Shown here: piece by piece, positions 7,541-17,725 of the stretch
How the letters are laid out: the number at the start of each line of letters is the position of its first letter
Numbering within the stretch: position 1 is the first letter of the stretch
NCBI RefSeq assembly: GCF_002259485.1
Contig: NZ_NPGA01000019.1
Span: 372,001 to 436,000, forward strand
Length of the DNA stretch: 64,000 nucleotides
DNA from: Rhodococcus sp. 14-1411-2a
GTDB lineage: Bacteria > Actinomycetota > Actinomycetes > Mycobacteriales > Mycobacteriaceae
Direction of reading: 5' to 3'
Made by a program: the position numbers and the translations under genes
Notes under the pieces: generated by a model
Databases searched by the model: none
Seen by the model: the letters and a program-made list of their open reading frames with translations, nothing else
Told to the model about the DNA's origin: nothing

Positions 7541-7972
7541 GTGTTTCTCGGTACCTACACGCCGAAGCTCGACGACAAGGGTCGACTCACGTTGCCGGCC
7601 AAGTTTCGGGACGCGCTTGCAGGAGGGGTCATGGTGAGCAAGGGGCAGGATTTCAGCCTCGCTGTCTACACCGCGGCCGACTTCGCGGAGCGCTCTCGGA
7701 AATTGACGGCGGCTTCTCGTGCCAACCCCAAAGCCCGTGCTTACGTTCGCCAGTTCTTCTCGGGAACCGACGAACAGCGGCCGGACGGACAGGGTCGAAT
7801 CACCATCAGTCCCGAGCATCGCCGGTACGCGGGGCTCGAACGAAACTGCGTGGTGATCGGTTCGATGGACTTCATCGAGATCTGGAACGACGAAGCGTGG
7901 GCGCGCTACTCCGCCGAGAACGAACAGGATTTCTCCGACGCTTTCGACGAGTCCCTCGGAGGGATCTTGTAG
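7541..7972 (+). CDS. mraZ: Division/cell wall cluster transcriptional repressor MraZ
   Basis: 143 aa, the usual mycobacterial length, made of two AbrB-like SpoVT/MraZ half-domains. Each carries the DxKGR/DGQGR-type motif: [15 protein letters not shown] in the first half and [17 protein letters not shown] in the second. It binds GTGGG repeats upstream of its own gene as an oligomeric ring (family knowledge). The GTG at 7541 is preceded by GGAGGTGG; the longer open frame upstream is the operator itself. First gene of the dcw cluster. Confidence 0.93.
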   Translation: MFLGTYTPKLDDKGRLTLPAKFRDALAGGVMVSKGQDFSLAVYTAADFAERSRKLTAASRANPKARAYVRQFFSGTDEQRPDGQGRITISPEHRRYAGLERNCVVIGSMDFIEIWNDEAWARYSAENEQDFSDAFDESLGGIL

Positions 7973-8013
7973 CCCGAACCAGGTCGCCTGCGAGTGCAGC
8001 GAGGCCTCTGCCC

Positions 8014-8090
8014 GATCAGAACCCTGACGTTCTTCCCCAACGCCAGGTTTCGCAGATCAGGACCCTGACGTTCTTCCCCAACGCCAGGTT
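8014..8090. repeat. Tandem 36-bp repeat (41-bp period) between mraZ and rsmH
   Basis: Copies at 8014-8049 and 8055-8090 differ at one base. Within each unit AACCCTGACGTT and AACGCCAGGTT can pair, with a bulge and a mismatch, around a CTTCCCC loop. The mraZ-rsmH mRNA would therefore carry two identical hairpins in a row. The gap between the genes is 220 bases, unusually long in a cluster that otherwise overlaps. Confidence 0.75.
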
Positions 8091-8192
8091 CCCTATCGGA
8101 CAGGGACCTCGATGCATTCGCGTCGGCTTCGGTGGGCGACCCGCACGGCCCGGACCCGGGCGAGAAGTACGTACGCGCGACCGGGAGGAACC

Positions 8193-9224
8193 ATGACGGA
8201 GGGCACCGGACCGGACGACATCGAGTCGTCCGCCGACCGACCCGACCGTCGATCCGCAGGCCCGCTCCACGTTCCGGTTCGACTCGAACGAGCCGACGAA
8301 CTGCTCGGACCCGCACTCGGCTCCACCGGCGGTACTCGCGTCATGATCGACGCAACACTCGGCCTCGGTGGTCACGCCGAGCATTTCCTGCGGACCTACC
8401 CGCACCTGCACCTCATCGGACTCGACCGGGATCCCGATGCGCTCGAGCTGGCCGGAGCCCGTTTGGCTCCCTTTGCCGATCGAATTACGTTGGTGCACAC
8501 GACCTACGACGGCATCGCCGAAGCGCTCGACGAGGCCGGTCTGCCTGCTGTCGGGTCCGTTCATGCGATTCTGTTCGATCTCGGAGTGTCGTCCATGCAG
8601 TTGGACGAGTCCGATCGCGGATTCGCCTACTCCGTGGACGCCCCGCTGGACATGCGAATGAATCCGACCGTGGGAATCACCGCCGCAGACGTCCTCAATA
8701 CGTACTCGCACGGCGACATCGCACGGGTCCTCAGCACGTACGGCGAGGAACGGTTCGCCGGCAAGATCGCTTCCGCTGTACTGCGACGCCGAGAGCACAC
8801 GCCGTTCACCACGAGTGGCCCGTTGGTCGAATTGCTCTATGCCGCAATTCCGGCCGCGACCCGGCGCACCGGCGGACACCCTGCCAAGCGCACCTTCCAG
8901 GCACTTCGCATCGAGGTCAACGGTGAACTGGATTCGTTGAAGGCGGCGGTACCTGCCGGGCTCGACGCATTGGCTGTCGGCGGCCGGGTCGTCGTCATGT
9001 CGTATCAATCGCTCGAAGACCGAGTTGTCAAGCAGGAGTTGGCACCTCGGATCAAGTCCCGCAGTCCCGAGGGGCTGCCGGTCGAGCTTCCAGGAATGGG
9101 TCCGGAGTTCCGGCTCCTGACCAGAGGTGCCGAGCGTGCCTCGGATTCAGAAATAGACGACAACCCACGTTCGGCTCCGGTGAGATTGCGCGCCGCCGAA
9201 CGGATTGCAAGGAGAGCGGAATGA
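8193..9224 (+). CDS. rsmH: 16S rRNA (cytosine(1402)-N(4))-methyltransferase
   Basis: 343 aa. An SAM-dependent enzyme that methylates C1402 of 16S rRNA. Motifs: [16 protein letters not shown] (SAM loop), [37 protein letters not shown] and [18 protein letters not shown]. The ATG at 8193 follows GGGAGGAA. Its stop overlaps the ftsL-like start (ATGA). The N-terminal 25 residues before the methyltransferase fold are polar and probably disordered. Confidence 0.95.
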   Translation: MTEGTGPDDIESSADRPDRRSAGPLHVPVRLERADELLGPALGSTGGTRVMIDATLGLGGHAEHFLRTYPHLHLIGLDRDPDALELAGARLAPFADRITLVHTTYDGIAEALDEAGLPAVGSVHAILFDLGVSSMQLDESDRGFAYSVDAPLDMRMNPTVGITAADVLNTYSHGDIARVLSTYGEERFAGKIASAVLRRREHTPFTTSGPLVELLYAAIPAATRRTGGHPAKRTFQALRIEVNGELDSLKAAVPAGLDALAVGGRVVVMSYQSLEDRVVKQELAPRIKSRSPEGLPVELPGMGPEFRLLTRGAERASDSEIDDNPRSAPVRLRAAERIARRAE

Positions 9225-10048
9225 CGGTTCCAGGCACAACCGTTGGAACACAACGCAATCGGGTTCCAGCACCGAGGAACAGGGTCGCTCCGCAGGCTCC
9301 ACTCTCGCGACCCGAGCGTACGAGCAAGGGTGGTGGACGATCCGGCGCTGCACTTCGCGCATACGAGCGCAGGCAGCAGCGTGCGTCGATCCACACCTCG
9401 GATTCTGCGCGTCGTTCCGGGGCCGGTGCGCGGCCTTCGCTGAACGGAAGCGCTATCGCCGCGCGAATTCCGTTCGTCGCCTTGATCATCGGCCTGCTCG
9501 CCATCGGTCTCGGTCTGACGTTGCTCCTGACCACTCGGTCCGCAGGAGACTCCTACGATCTCAGCGCCGCCAAGGCTGTCAACGCCGAACTCGCTCAGGA
9601 GCGGGCGTCGTTGCAGCGTGATGTGGAGTTGGCGGAATCGGCTCCGGAGTTGGCGCGCAAGGCCGCCGAGCTCGGGATGGTCCCGGCGAAGAACTCCGCG
9701 CGTCTGATCGTCGCGCCGGACGGCGGTGTCCAGGTCGTCGGTACTCCGGCTCCGGCCGACGGTGCGCCGGTGGCGCCGCTCGATCCGGTACCGGCCGCGG
9801 CCGCGGGCGAGGGCACCGTCGCGAATCCGAGCACGCAGTCATCGCAGCAGCAGACGCCGCGAAGCGCGTCTCAGCCCAACCGAACCTCGGGCACGATCGA
9901 CACCCGCGCCGCCACGCCGAGTACAAGCAATGGAGCTGGAAACACCGCGCTTGCTGAACAATTGGTTCCCATGAGCATCCCCTCGCTCGAAACACCTGCG
10001 GTCGAAGCCCCCGAGTCCACCGGCGAAGCATCGGGTGGCGGGCAGTGA
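9221..10048 (+). CDS. ftsL: FtsL-like divisome membrane protein
   Basis: 275 aa, bitopic. A basic cytoplasmic region of about 80 residues, a single transmembrane helix near residues 83-105, then a short coiled coil ([20 protein letters not shown]) and a Pro/Ala/Ser/Thr-rich periplasmic tail. Position between rsmH and pbpB and the topology identify the actinobacterial FtsL-type scaffold that partners FtsQ/FtsB. It overlaps rsmH and pbpB by 4 bases each. The ribosome site AAGGAGA is inside rsmH. Confidence 0.8.
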   Translation: MTVPGTTVGTQRNRVPAPRNRVAPQAPLSRPERTSKGGGRSGAALRAYERRQQRASIHTSDSARRSGAGARPSLNGSAIAARIPFVALIIGLLAIGLGLTLLLTTRSAGDSYDLSAAKAVNAELAQERASLQRDVELAESAPELARKAAELGMVPAKNSARLIVAPDGGVQVVGTPAPADGAPVAPLDPVPAAAAGEGTVANPSTQSSQQQTPRSASQPNRTSGTIDTRAATPSTSNGAGNTALAEQLVPMSIPSLETPAVEAPESTGEASGGGQ

Positions 10049-11901
10049 CCAGGCCGTCGCCTGCTCCACGCCGTCGGCCCCCGAGCCGAAAGCGTCTCGA
10101 CTCGTCCACCTTTCGGTTCCGTCACGGCACCGGTCGCGTTCTGATGTATGTGGCGCTCGCCGTCGCGGCGGCACAGTTGCTGTGGATTCAGGGATTCGAT
10201 GCGCCGAGGTTGTCGGCCGAGTCGGCGTCGCAACGCACCACAACTCTCGTCGATCCGGCGATGCGTGGATCCATCCTGGACCGCAACGGCAATCCGATCG
10301 CCTTCACGATGGAGGCCAAAGCGCTGACGTTCCAACCGGTTCGGGTTCGCAAGGAACTCGACGAGGCGAGGGCGAAGGACCCCACCGAGCCGGAGACCGA
10401 GCAGTACCTCGAGGACATCGCGGCCCGCATCCACAGCGATCTCGGCGATGTGATCAGCGAGAAGGACCTGCTCGCGAAGCTGAAGAGCAACGACGAATTC
10501 ACCTACCTCGCCCGCGGTGTGGACGCCACCGTGGCGTCGAAGATCAGCAAGGATTTCAAGCAGGTCGGACTCGAGCGTCAGGACATCCGTGAGTACCCGG
10601 GCGGATCGCTGGCCGGGAACATCGTCGGTGCCACCGGATGGGACGGACACGGTCTGCTCGGTCTGGAGGATTCGCTCGACGCGACTCTGGCCGGAACCGA
10701 CGGTTCGCAGACCTACGACCGCGGATCCGACGGTGCCGTCATTCCAGGAAGCTGGCGGGACAAGCAGCCGGCGGTCAACGGTTCGAGTGTCGAACTGACC
10801 ATCGACGCAGATCTGCAGTACTACGTGCAACAGCAGGTGCAGTTGGCGAAGGACCTGTCGGGAGCGAAGAACGCCTCGGCGTACGTTCAGGATTCGCACA
10901 CCGGCGAGGTGCTCGCCATGTCGAACGACAACACCTTCAACCCCGGTATCGGAGTCGGCAACAACGAGCGCACCAAGGAAATGGGCAATCTGCCCGTCAC
11001 CACGCCGTTCGAGCCCGGTTCGGTGAACAAGATCATCACCGCGGCCGCAGCCATCGAGTACGGACTCACCACACCCGACGAGGTGTTGCAGGTACCGGGC
11101 AGCATCTTCATGTCCGGCGTGTCGGTCAAGGACGCATGGGACCACGGCGTCGTGCCGTACACGACGACCGGGGTGTTCGGTAAGTCCTCCAACGTCGGCA
11201 CCCTCATGCTGGCGCAGCGCGTCGGTGAGGATCGCTACGCGGACATGCTCACCAAGTTCGGCCTCGGCCAACGCAGCGACGTCGGTCTGCCCGGCGAGAG
11301 CGCGGGAAATGTTCCGAGCCGTGATCAGTGGTCGGGTGGAACGTTCGCCAACCTCCCCATCGGTCAGGGCCTGTCCATGACGTTGTTGCAGATGACCGGG
11401 ATGTATCAGGCCATCGCCAACGACGGGGTTCGCATCCCGCCGCGGATCGTCGAAGCGACAGTGGACGCCAACGGTCAGCGAACCGAGACCCAGCAGCCCG
11501 ACGGGGTGTACGTGGTCAGTCCCGACACCGCGAAGACCGTCCGCAACATGTTCCGATCCGTCACCCAGGACGACACCGGGAACCAGCGCGGTACCGGCGT
11601 GGCCGCGGGGGTCGAGGGATACCAGATCAGCGGCAAGACAGGTACAGCTCAGCAGGTCGATCCCGAGTGCAAGTGCTACTCGAACTCGAACTACTGGATC
11701 ACGTTCGCCGGCATCGCGCCTGCCGACGATCCCCGCTACGTGATCGGGATCATGCTCGACGCCCCGACCCGCAGCGCCGACGGTTCGGGCGGCCAGTCGG
11801 CAGCACCGCTGTTCCACAACATCGCCAGCTGGATGCTGCAGCGCGACAGCGTGCCGATGTCCGCGGACCCCGGACCCAAGCTGGTTCTGCAGGCGGACTG
11901 A
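10045..11901 (+). CDS. pbpB: Penicillin-binding protein B / FtsI (septal transpeptidase)
   Basis: 618 aa, class B PBP that crosslinks septal peptidoglycan. Basic N-terminus, one transmembrane helix near residues 31-51, PBP dimer domain, then the transpeptidase with SVNK (Ser326), SSN and KTG (Lys531-Gly533). No PASTA repeats, as in mycobacterial PbpB, and somewhat shorter than that family (about 680). A CxC pair (DPECKCYS) follows the KTG motif. The GTG at 10045 overlaps the ftsL stop. Confidence 0.93.
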   Translation: MTRPSPAPRRRPPSRKRLDSSTFRFRHGTGRVLMYVALAVAAAQLLWIQGFDAPRLSAESASQRTTTLVDPAMRGSILDRNGNPIAFTMEAKALTFQPVRVRKELDEARAKDPTEPETEQYLEDIAARIHSDLGDVISEKDLLAKLKSNDEFTYLARGVDATVASKISKDFKQVGLERQDIREYPGGSLAGNIVGATGWDGHGLLGLEDSLDATLAGTDGSQTYDRGSDGAVIPGSWRDKQPAVNGSSVELTIDADLQYYVQQQVQLAKDLSGAKNASAYVQDSHTGEVLAMSNDNTFNPGIGVGNNERTKEMGNLPVTTPFEPGSVNKIITAAAAIEYGLTTPDEVLQVPGSIFMSGVSVKDAWDHGVVPYTTTGVFGKSSNVGTLMLAQRVGEDRYADMLTKFGLGQRSDVGLPGESAGNVPSRDQWSGGTFANLPIGQGLSMTLLQMTGMYQAIANDGVRIPPRIVEATVDANGQRTETQQPDGVYVVSPDTAKTVRNMFRSVTQDDTGNQRGTGVAAGVEGYQISGKTGTAQQVDPECKCYSNSNYWITFAGIAPADDPRYVIGIMLDAPTRSADGSGGQSAAPLFHNIASWMLQRDSVPMSADPGPKLVLQAD

Positions 11902-12060
11902 GATCCCGACCCGCCGGTCCTCGTAGTCGGGGCGGCGACATCACGATCCCGGACGCCGGTAATCTGACACATCGGCTCGGGCGTCTTCGTTCGTCTGCCG
12001 CCGCGGCGTGATCGAGCCGCGGCAGGCGCGTGGCCGGCAGTAGAGAGGAAGGGAGCAGGA
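11902..12060. other. 159-base pbpB-murE gap with GC hairpin
   Basis: This break in the coupled cluster contains an 8-bp GC stem (12000-12007 with 12016-12023, GCCGCGGC on both arms, 8-base loop) and then the murE ribosome site. The hairpin lacks a T tract; it could attenuate or process the message. Confidence 0.4.
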
Positions 12061-13662
12061 GTGACTGTGTCATCGGATTCACACCCGGCTCCGGGTTCAC
12101 GTCCGGCGCATCCACCGCACACCGAAGTACGGGAGGTGGCGTCCGCGGTCGGTGCAACGATCGGCGAGGCCGATCCCGCCGGTGTGAGCGTGACCGGTAT
12201 CGATCTGCGTGCACAGTCCGTTCTTTCCGGCGATCTCTTCGCCGCACTGCCCGGATCGTCTCGACACGGTGCCGAGTTCGTCGCCGACGCAGTCGAGCGG
12301 GGTGCCGTGGCGGTGTTCACCGATCCGGCCGGACTCGAGATCGTGCGGAGAGCGCTCGCAGGCACGGGTCGACAGGTTCCGGTTCTGGTGCACGAGCGTC
12401 CGCGCCAGGTGTTGGGTGCTGTCTCCGCTCTCGTGTACGGCAACCCGTCGTCGAAGATGACCGTCATCGGTATCACCGGTACCTCGGGGAAGACGACGAC
12501 GTCGTATCTGCTCGAAGCCGGCCTGACTGCTGCAGGTCGTCGATGCGGTCTGATCGGCACCATCGAGACACGTGTTCTGGGCCGGCATGTACCGAGCGCG
12601 CTCACCACGCCCGAGGCCCCGCAACTGCACGCGCTCTTCGCCGTCATGCTCGAAGAGGGTGTCGACACTGTGGTGATGGAGGTGTCCTCCCACGCGTTGT
12701 CCCTCGGCCGGGTCGACGGCACCTGCTTCGCGATCGGTGCGTTCACCAATCTCTCCCAGGATCACCTCGATTTTCACGACTCTCTCGAGGACTACTTCTC
12801 GGCCAAGAGTCGGTTGTTCGCGGCCGACTCGGCGGTTCGTGCCGACACCGCCGTCGTCTGTGTCGACGACGCGTGGGGCGTGCGGATGGCCGACATCGCT
12901 CGATCGGCCGGGTCGGCCGTGGTGACGGCGTCGACCGGTGCCGATTCGCAGTGGACGGTCTCGGATTGGGCCAAGCACGACGACGGCACCCAGTCGTTCA
13001 CGGTCGCCGATCCGCAGGGTGCGTCGCTGCCGGTCTCGGTTCGGTTGCCGGGTCGCTACAACGTCGCGAACACCGTGCTGGCGTTGGCGACCTGCGCGGC
13101 GGCCGGGGCCGACGTGCGCAAGGCCGTGACCGGGGTCGCGACGGTCGACGTGCCGGGCCGCGTGCAGCGGATCGACCGTGGACAGAACTTCCTGGCGGTG
13201 GTCGATTACGCGCACAAGCCTGCCGCCGTCGAGGCCGTGCTGGCGACGTTGCGCGAATCCTCGCGCGGACGAATCGCGGTGGTGCTCGGAGCAGGTGGCG
13301 ACCGCGACACCGCGAAGCGTCCGCTGATGGGTGCCGCCGGAGCGCGCGGCGCAGAGCTCCTGGTGGTGACCGACGACAACCCGCGCAGCGAGGATCCGGC
13401 CATCATTCGGCAGGCCGTCGAGGACGGCGCATTGTCGGTGCCGGACGAGGCCCGCGGTGAAGTACGAAACGTGGCAGGCCGCGCGGCGGCGATCGAACAG
13501 GCCGTGGCGTGGGCACGCGAAGGGGATGTTGTGTTGATCGCAGGTAAAGGGCACGAGACCGGACAAGAGGTAGCGGGTGTGAAGCATCCGTTCGACGATC
13601 GAGTGATACTCGCCTCGGCCATCGATGCGCGTCGGGTCGGCACGAGCGCGGGCGTACGGTGA
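12061..13662 (+). CDS. murE: UDP-MurNAc-L-alanyl-D-glutamate:meso-DAP ligase
   Basis: 533 aa. Adds meso-diaminopimelate to the UDP-muramyl dipeptide. The Mur ligase P-loop [11 protein letters not shown], the central EVSSHAL motif, [10 protein letters not shown], and in the C-terminal domain DNPRSEDP, the signature that selects meso-DAP over lysine. The GTG at 12061 follows AGGAAGGGAGCAGGA. It couples to murF by a GTGA overlap. This supports a DAP-type wall as in Corynebacteriales. Confidence 0.95.
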   Translation: MTVSSDSHPAPGSRPAHPPHTEVREVASAVGATIGEADPAGVSVTGIDLRAQSVLSGDLFAALPGSSRHGAEFVADAVERGAVAVFTDPAGLEIVRRALAGTGRQVPVLVHERPRQVLGAVSALVYGNPSSKMTVIGITGTSGKTTTSYLLEAGLTAAGRRCGLIGTIETRVLGRHVPSALTTPEAPQLHALFAVMLEEGVDTVVMEVSSHALSLGRVDGTCFAIGAFTNLSQDHLDFHDSLEDYFSAKSRLFAADSAVRADTAVVCVDDAWGVRMADIARSAGSAVVTASTGADSQWTVSDWAKHDDGTQSFTVADPQGASLPVSVRLPGRYNVANTVLALATCAAAGADVRKAVTGVATVDVPGRVQRIDRGQNFLAVVDYAHKPAAVEAVLATLRESSRGRIAVVLGAGGDRDTAKRPLMGAAGARGAELLVVTDDNPRSEDPAIIRQAVEDGALSVPDEARGEVRNVAGRAAAIEQAVAWAREGDVVLIAGKGHETGQEVAGVKHPFDDRVILASAIDARRVGTSAGVR

Positions 13663-15167
13663 TCCCCCTCTCGATCGACCGCATCGCCGAGATCGTCGGA
13701 GGCACGGTGCACGATGTGCCGGATCCGTCGGTCGTGGTGCCAGGACCGGTGGAGTTCGACTCCCGCAAGGTCACCCCCGGCAGCATCTTCCTCGCCCTAC
13801 CCGGTGCGAAGGTGGACGGTCACGACCATGCCGCCGCCGCGGTTGCCGCAGGTGCGGCGCTGGTACTGGCCGCGCGTCCGGTGGGCGTACCGGCCGTGGT
13901 CGTCAGTCCGGTCCCGCACGAGAGCCGCGCGATGGCACTCGAGAACGACCCGGACGGCTCCGGTTCGGCAGTGCTGTCCGCGCTCGGCGCTCTGGCCCGG
14001 GCCTCGGTGCTCGAGTTGACGGCCCAGCACGGCCTGACCGTCGTCGGTGTGACGGGATCCTCCGGGAAGACCTCCACCAAGGACCTGATCTCTGCGGTCC
14101 TCGAGCCTCTGGGCTCGGTGGTGGCACCGCCCGGATCGTTCAACAACGAATTGGGACATCCGTGGACGGCGCTGCGAGCGGATGCCGACACCGATTTCCT
14201 CTGTCTGGAGTTGTCCGCCCGAGGAATCGGCCACATCGCCGAACTCGCCACGCTCGCACCGCCCCGGATCGGGGTGGTCCTGAACGTCGGAACCGCGCAC
14301 CTGGGCGAGTTCGGCTCGCGCGCGGCCATCGCGCTGGCGAAGGGCGAGCTCGTCGAGGCGCTGCCGAGTGCCGCCGACGGGGGAGTGGCGATCCTCAACA
14401 TCGACGATCGCCTCGTCGCCGAAATGGTCACGCGTACAACGGCTGCCGTCGTCACGGTCGGGCGCAACGCAGATGCCGACATCAGAGCCCTCGACGTGCA
14501 GGTCGACACCGACGCCCGGGCGTCGTTCACGCTCGAATGCGCAGCGGGTTCGGTACCGATCACCCTGGCGGTGCACGGTGAGCATCAGGTCGGCAACGCC
14601 CTCGCGGCAGCGGCCGTCGCCCTCGAGTGCGGAGCAACGCTGACGCAGGTTGCCGAGGCGCTCGGGGCCGCCGCACCGACGTCGATCAGGCGGATGGACG
14701 TGCGCACCCGCGCCGACGGCGTCACCGTCGTCAACGACTCGTACAACGCCAACCCCGATTCGATGCGCGCCGCACTCAAGGCACTGGTGTCGATGTCGCG
14801 TCGCGACGACGGGCCGAAGCGCCGCAGTTGGGCGGTGCTGGGAGAGATGGGCGAGCTGGGTTCGGACTCGGTGGTCGAGCACGACGCGATCGGCCGCCTC
14901 GCCGTCCGCCTCGATGTCGACCGTCTGATCATCGTCGACTCCGGCCGTCCCACCCGGGCGTTGCACCAGGGTGCCGTCATGGAGGGTTCGTGGGGCGAGG
15001 AATCGATGCTGGTGCCCGACCGTGAAACGGCGATCGCAGTACTGCACGAGGAAGTGCGTCCCGGCGACATCGTGCTGGTGAAGGCCTCGCAGTCCGGGGC
15101 GATGTGGACCGTCGCAGACGCCCTGCTGGCCGATGCGTCGAGCGCCACCGCGGAGGGTGAGCAGTGA
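13659..15167 (+). CDS. murF: UDP-MurNAc-tripeptide:D-alanyl-D-alanine ligase
   Basis: 502 aa. Final cytoplasmic step of UDP-MurNAc-pentapeptide synthesis. P-loop [14 protein letters not shown], the [12 protein letters not shown] motif, [16 protein letters not shown] in the C-terminal domain and [11 protein letters not shown]. The GTG at 13659 overlaps the murE stop and its own stop overlaps the mraY start, so murE-murF-mraY are translated as a coupled set. Confidence 0.95.
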   Translation: MIPLSIDRIAEIVGGTVHDVPDPSVVVPGPVEFDSRKVTPGSIFLALPGAKVDGHDHAAAAVAAGAALVLAARPVGVPAVVVSPVPHESRAMALENDPDGSGSAVLSALGALARASVLELTAQHGLTVVGVTGSSGKTSTKDLISAVLEPLGSVVAPPGSFNNELGHPWTALRADADTDFLCLELSARGIGHIAELATLAPPRIGVVLNVGTAHLGEFGSRAAIALAKGELVEALPSAADGGVAILNIDDRLVAEMVTRTTAAVVTVGRNADADIRALDVQVDTDARASFTLECAAGSVPITLAVHGEHQVGNALAAAAVALECGATLTQVAEALGAAAPTSIRRMDVRTRADGVTVVNDSYNANPDSMRAALKALVSMSRRDDGPKRRSWAVLGEMGELGSDSVVEHDAIGRLAVRLDVDRLIIVDSGRPTRALHQGAVMEGSWGEESMLVPDRETAIAVLHEEVRPGDIVLVKASQSGAMWTVADALLADASSATAEGEQ

Positions 15168-16249
15168 GGCAGATCCTCTTCGCCGGAGGCATCGCGCTCG
15201 CGGTCGCGATCCTCCTGACCCCGGTGCTGATCAAGACCTTCTCGAAACAGGGCTTCGGCCAGGAGATTCGAGTGGAGGGCCCGGCGAGTCACCAGTCCAA
15301 GCGGGGCACACCGACAATGGGCGGCGTCGCAATTCTGGTCGGCATCTGGGCCGGCTACTGGGGCTCGCACCTGATCGGTATCGGCTACGACGCAGACGGT
15401 CCGTCGGCCTCGGCCCTGCTCGTCCTCGGCCTGACCACGGTGCTCGGTCTCGTCGGCTTTCTCGACGACTTCATCAAGATCCGCAAGCAGCGCAACCTGG
15501 GTCTGAACGCCACCGGTAAGTACGTCGGTCAGATAACGGCAGCCGTGCTGTTCGCGATCCTGGTGTTGCAGTTCCGCAGCGAGAGTGGGCTCACTCCTGG
15601 CAGCACCCAACTGTCGTACGTGCGCGACATCGCGACCTGGTCGATGTCCGCGGTGGTCTTCGTGTTCTTCGTCTGCCTGCTCGTGATCGCATGGTCCAAC
15701 TCGGTCAACCTCACCGACGGCCTGGACGGCCTCGCAGCCGGGTCGATGACACTGGTGCTCGGTGCCTACACCGTCATCACCTTCTGGCAGTACCGCCAGG
15801 CGTGCGCAGGCCCCGCAGGGCCTGCCCCCGGCTGCTACGACGTCCGAGATCCCCTCGACCTGGCTCTGGTCTGCGCTTCGGCAGCGGGAGCCTGCATCGG
15901 CTTCCTGTGGTGGAACGCCGCGCCTGCCAAGATCTTCATGGGCGACACCGGATCCCTGGCCCTCGGCGGTCTGATCGCGGGCCTGTCGGTGGTGACCAAG
16001 ACCGAACTGATCATGGTGGTCATCGGTGCGCTGTTCGTCGCCGAGGCCGCATCGGTCGTCATCCAGGTCGCGGTGTTCCGATCCAGTCGCCGACGCGTGT
16101 TCCGCATGGCACCGTTCCATCATCACTTCGAGTTGGCCGGATGGGCCGAGACGACGGTGATCATCCGGTTCTGGTTGCTGGCCGCCATCGCGTCGGCCGT
16201 CGGACTCGCCCTGTTCTACAGCGAGTATCTCGCTGCTGTCGGCGGATAG
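15164..16249 (+). CDS. mraY: Phospho-N-acetylmuramoyl-pentapeptide transferase
   Basis: 361 aa, about ten transmembrane helices. Transfers phospho-MurNAc-pentapeptide to undecaprenyl phosphate to make lipid I. Catalytic motifs are present: FLDDFIK (Asp pair), [25 protein letters not shown] and PFHHHFE. The GTG start at 15164 overlaps murF. The next gene, murD, starts 3 bases after the stop. Confidence 0.95.
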   Translation: MRQILFAGGIALAVAILLTPVLIKTFSKQGFGQEIRVEGPASHQSKRGTPTMGGVAILVGIWAGYWGSHLIGIGYDADGPSASALLVLGLTTVLGLVGFLDDFIKIRKQRNLGLNATGKYVGQITAAVLFAILVLQFRSESGLTPGSTQLSYVRDIATWSMSAVVFVFFVCLLVIAWSNSVNLTDGLDGLAAGSMTLVLGAYTVITFWQYRQACAGPAGPAPGCYDVRDPLDLALVCASAAGACIGFLWWNAAPAKIFMGDTGSLALGGLIAGLSVVTKTELIMVVIGALFVAEAASVVIQVAVFRSSRRRVFRMAPFHHHFELAGWAETTVIIRFWLLAAIASAVGLALFYSEYLAAVGG

Positions 16250-16252
16250 GGC

Positions 16253-17725
16253 ATGGCCGAATCTCCGCACGACGCTAGGAACGACCTGACCTGGTTGCGC
16301 GGCAGTTCGGTGCTGGTCACCGGTGCCCGCATCTCGGGACTGGCCGTCGTGCAACCGTTGCTCGATCTCGGTGCCGTCGTCACCGTCACCGACTCGAATC
16401 GTGCCGCGCTGGACGAGGCGTCGAACTCCGGTGCTGCCGTGGTGCTGCAGGACGACCTGCTCGTCGATCCGGCGGCGCTCGCCGCGTTTTCGCTGGTCGT
16501 CACCAGCCCCGGCTTTCGTCCCGACTCTCCGGTGTTGGCCGCTGCCACGGAGCAGGGCATTCCGGTGTGGGGCGATGTCGAGTTGTCCTGGCACGTGGAC
16601 CGGGCCGAGCTGTACGGACCCCGAACTCGCTGGCTGGTGGTCACCGGCACCAACGGAAAGACGACCACCACCTCGATGCTGGCGTCGATACTCGACGCCG
16701 CGGGCATCGCATCGGTGGCCTGCGGCAACATCGGACTCCCCATCGCCGACGCGTTGCGCGGTACCCCGCATCCGAGTGTGCTCGCCGTGGAGTTGTCGTC
16801 GTTCCAGTTGTTCTGGGCTCCGTCGGTGCGTCCGGCGGCGGGGGTGGTGCTCAACATCGCCGAGGACCATCTCGACTGGCACGGCGGTATGGACGGATAT
16901 GTCCAGGCCAAGGCTCGTGCGTTGAGTGGCGATGTCGCGGTGGTCGGTCTCGACGACTCGAGGGCGGCGAGTCTCGCTGCCGGATCGCCCGCAGCCACCG
17001 TCGTCGGGTTTCGGTTGGGTGAGCCGGCCTCGGGTGAGCTGGGAGTGCGGGCAGGGATGCTCGTGGACGACGCCTTCGGTGCGAACGTCGAGTTTCTCGC
17101 TGCGGAGGACGTGGAGCCGAGCGGCCCGTCCGGCATTCTCGATGCGCTCGCGGCAGGCGCGCTGGCTCGTTCGATCGGGGTGGAGGCCGACGCTGTTCGG
17201 GTGGGGCTGCAGACCTATCGGGTGGGTCCGCATCGTGCGGCGGTGGTGCGCGAGCTCGGCGGGGTGACGTTCATCGACGACTCGAAGGCGACCAACCCGC
17301 ACGCCGCTCGCTCCTCGATCTCGGCGCACGATCGCGTCGTGTGGATCGCGGGTGGGTTGCTGAAGGGTGCGGTGATCGACGATCTGGTGGTCGAGATCGC
17401 CGATCGTCTCGTGGCTGCGGTCGTTCTCGGGCGCGATGGGATGCAGATCGCAGAGGCTTTGGCGCGACACGCGCCCGATGTTCCGGTCGTCAGGCTCCCT
17501 TCGGGAGACGATGCTGGTGTGACTCATGGTGCTGAAGATGCTGATGCGGTGATGCGGGCGGTCGTGGCCCATGCGGCCGAACTCGCCGCGCCGGGGGATA
17601 CGGTCCTGCTGGCCCCGGCCGCCGCGTCACTGGACATGTTCGCCGACTACGGCCACCGCGGCCGCAGCTTCGCCGAGTCGGTCCAGCGCCTCGAGGCCAC
17701 CGACATCGGATCGTCGCGATCGTGA
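16253..17725 (+). CDS. murD: UDP-N-acetylmuramoyl-L-alanine:D-glutamate ligase
   Basis: 490 aa. N-terminal UDP-binding Rossmann-like domain (VLVTGARISGLAVV), P-loop VTGTNGKTTTTSML, ELSSFQL and NIAEDHLDWH, then the C-terminal FIDDSKATNPHAA motif. ATG at 16253, three bases after mraY. Its stop overlaps the ftsW start. The order MraY before MurD is the normal dcw order, not the biochemical one. Confidence 0.94.
   Translation: MAESPHDARNDLTWLRGSSVLVTGARISGLAVVQPLLDLGAVVTVTDSNRAALDEASNSGAAVVLQDDLLVDPAALAAFSLVVTSPGFRPDSPVLAAATEQGIPVWGDVELSWHVDRAELYGPRTRWLVVTGTNGKTTTTSMLASILDAAGIASVACGNIGLPIADALRGTPHPSVLAVELSSFQLFWAPSVRPAAGVVLNIAEDHLDWHGGMDGYVQAKARALSGDVAVVGLDDSRAASLAAGSPAATVVGFRLGEPASGELGVRAGMLVDDAFGANVEFLAAEDVEPSGPSGILDALAAGALARSIGVEADAVRVGLQTYRVGPHRAAVVRELGGVTFIDDSKATNPHAARSSISAHDRVVWIAGGLLKGAVIDDLVVEIADRLVAAVVLGRDGMQIAEALARHAPDVPVVRLPSGDDAGVTHGAEDADAVMRAVVAHAAELAAPGDTVLLAPAAASLDMFADYGHRGRSFAESVQRLEATDIGSSRS

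Noticed and set aside
14585-17572. Very long open frame on the minus strand (about 995 codons) across murF-mraY-murD
   Set aside because: It is antisense to three clear Mur genes; the translation is low-complexity, His/Arg/Gly-rich and has no domain pattern. This is a normal side effect of high GC codon use.
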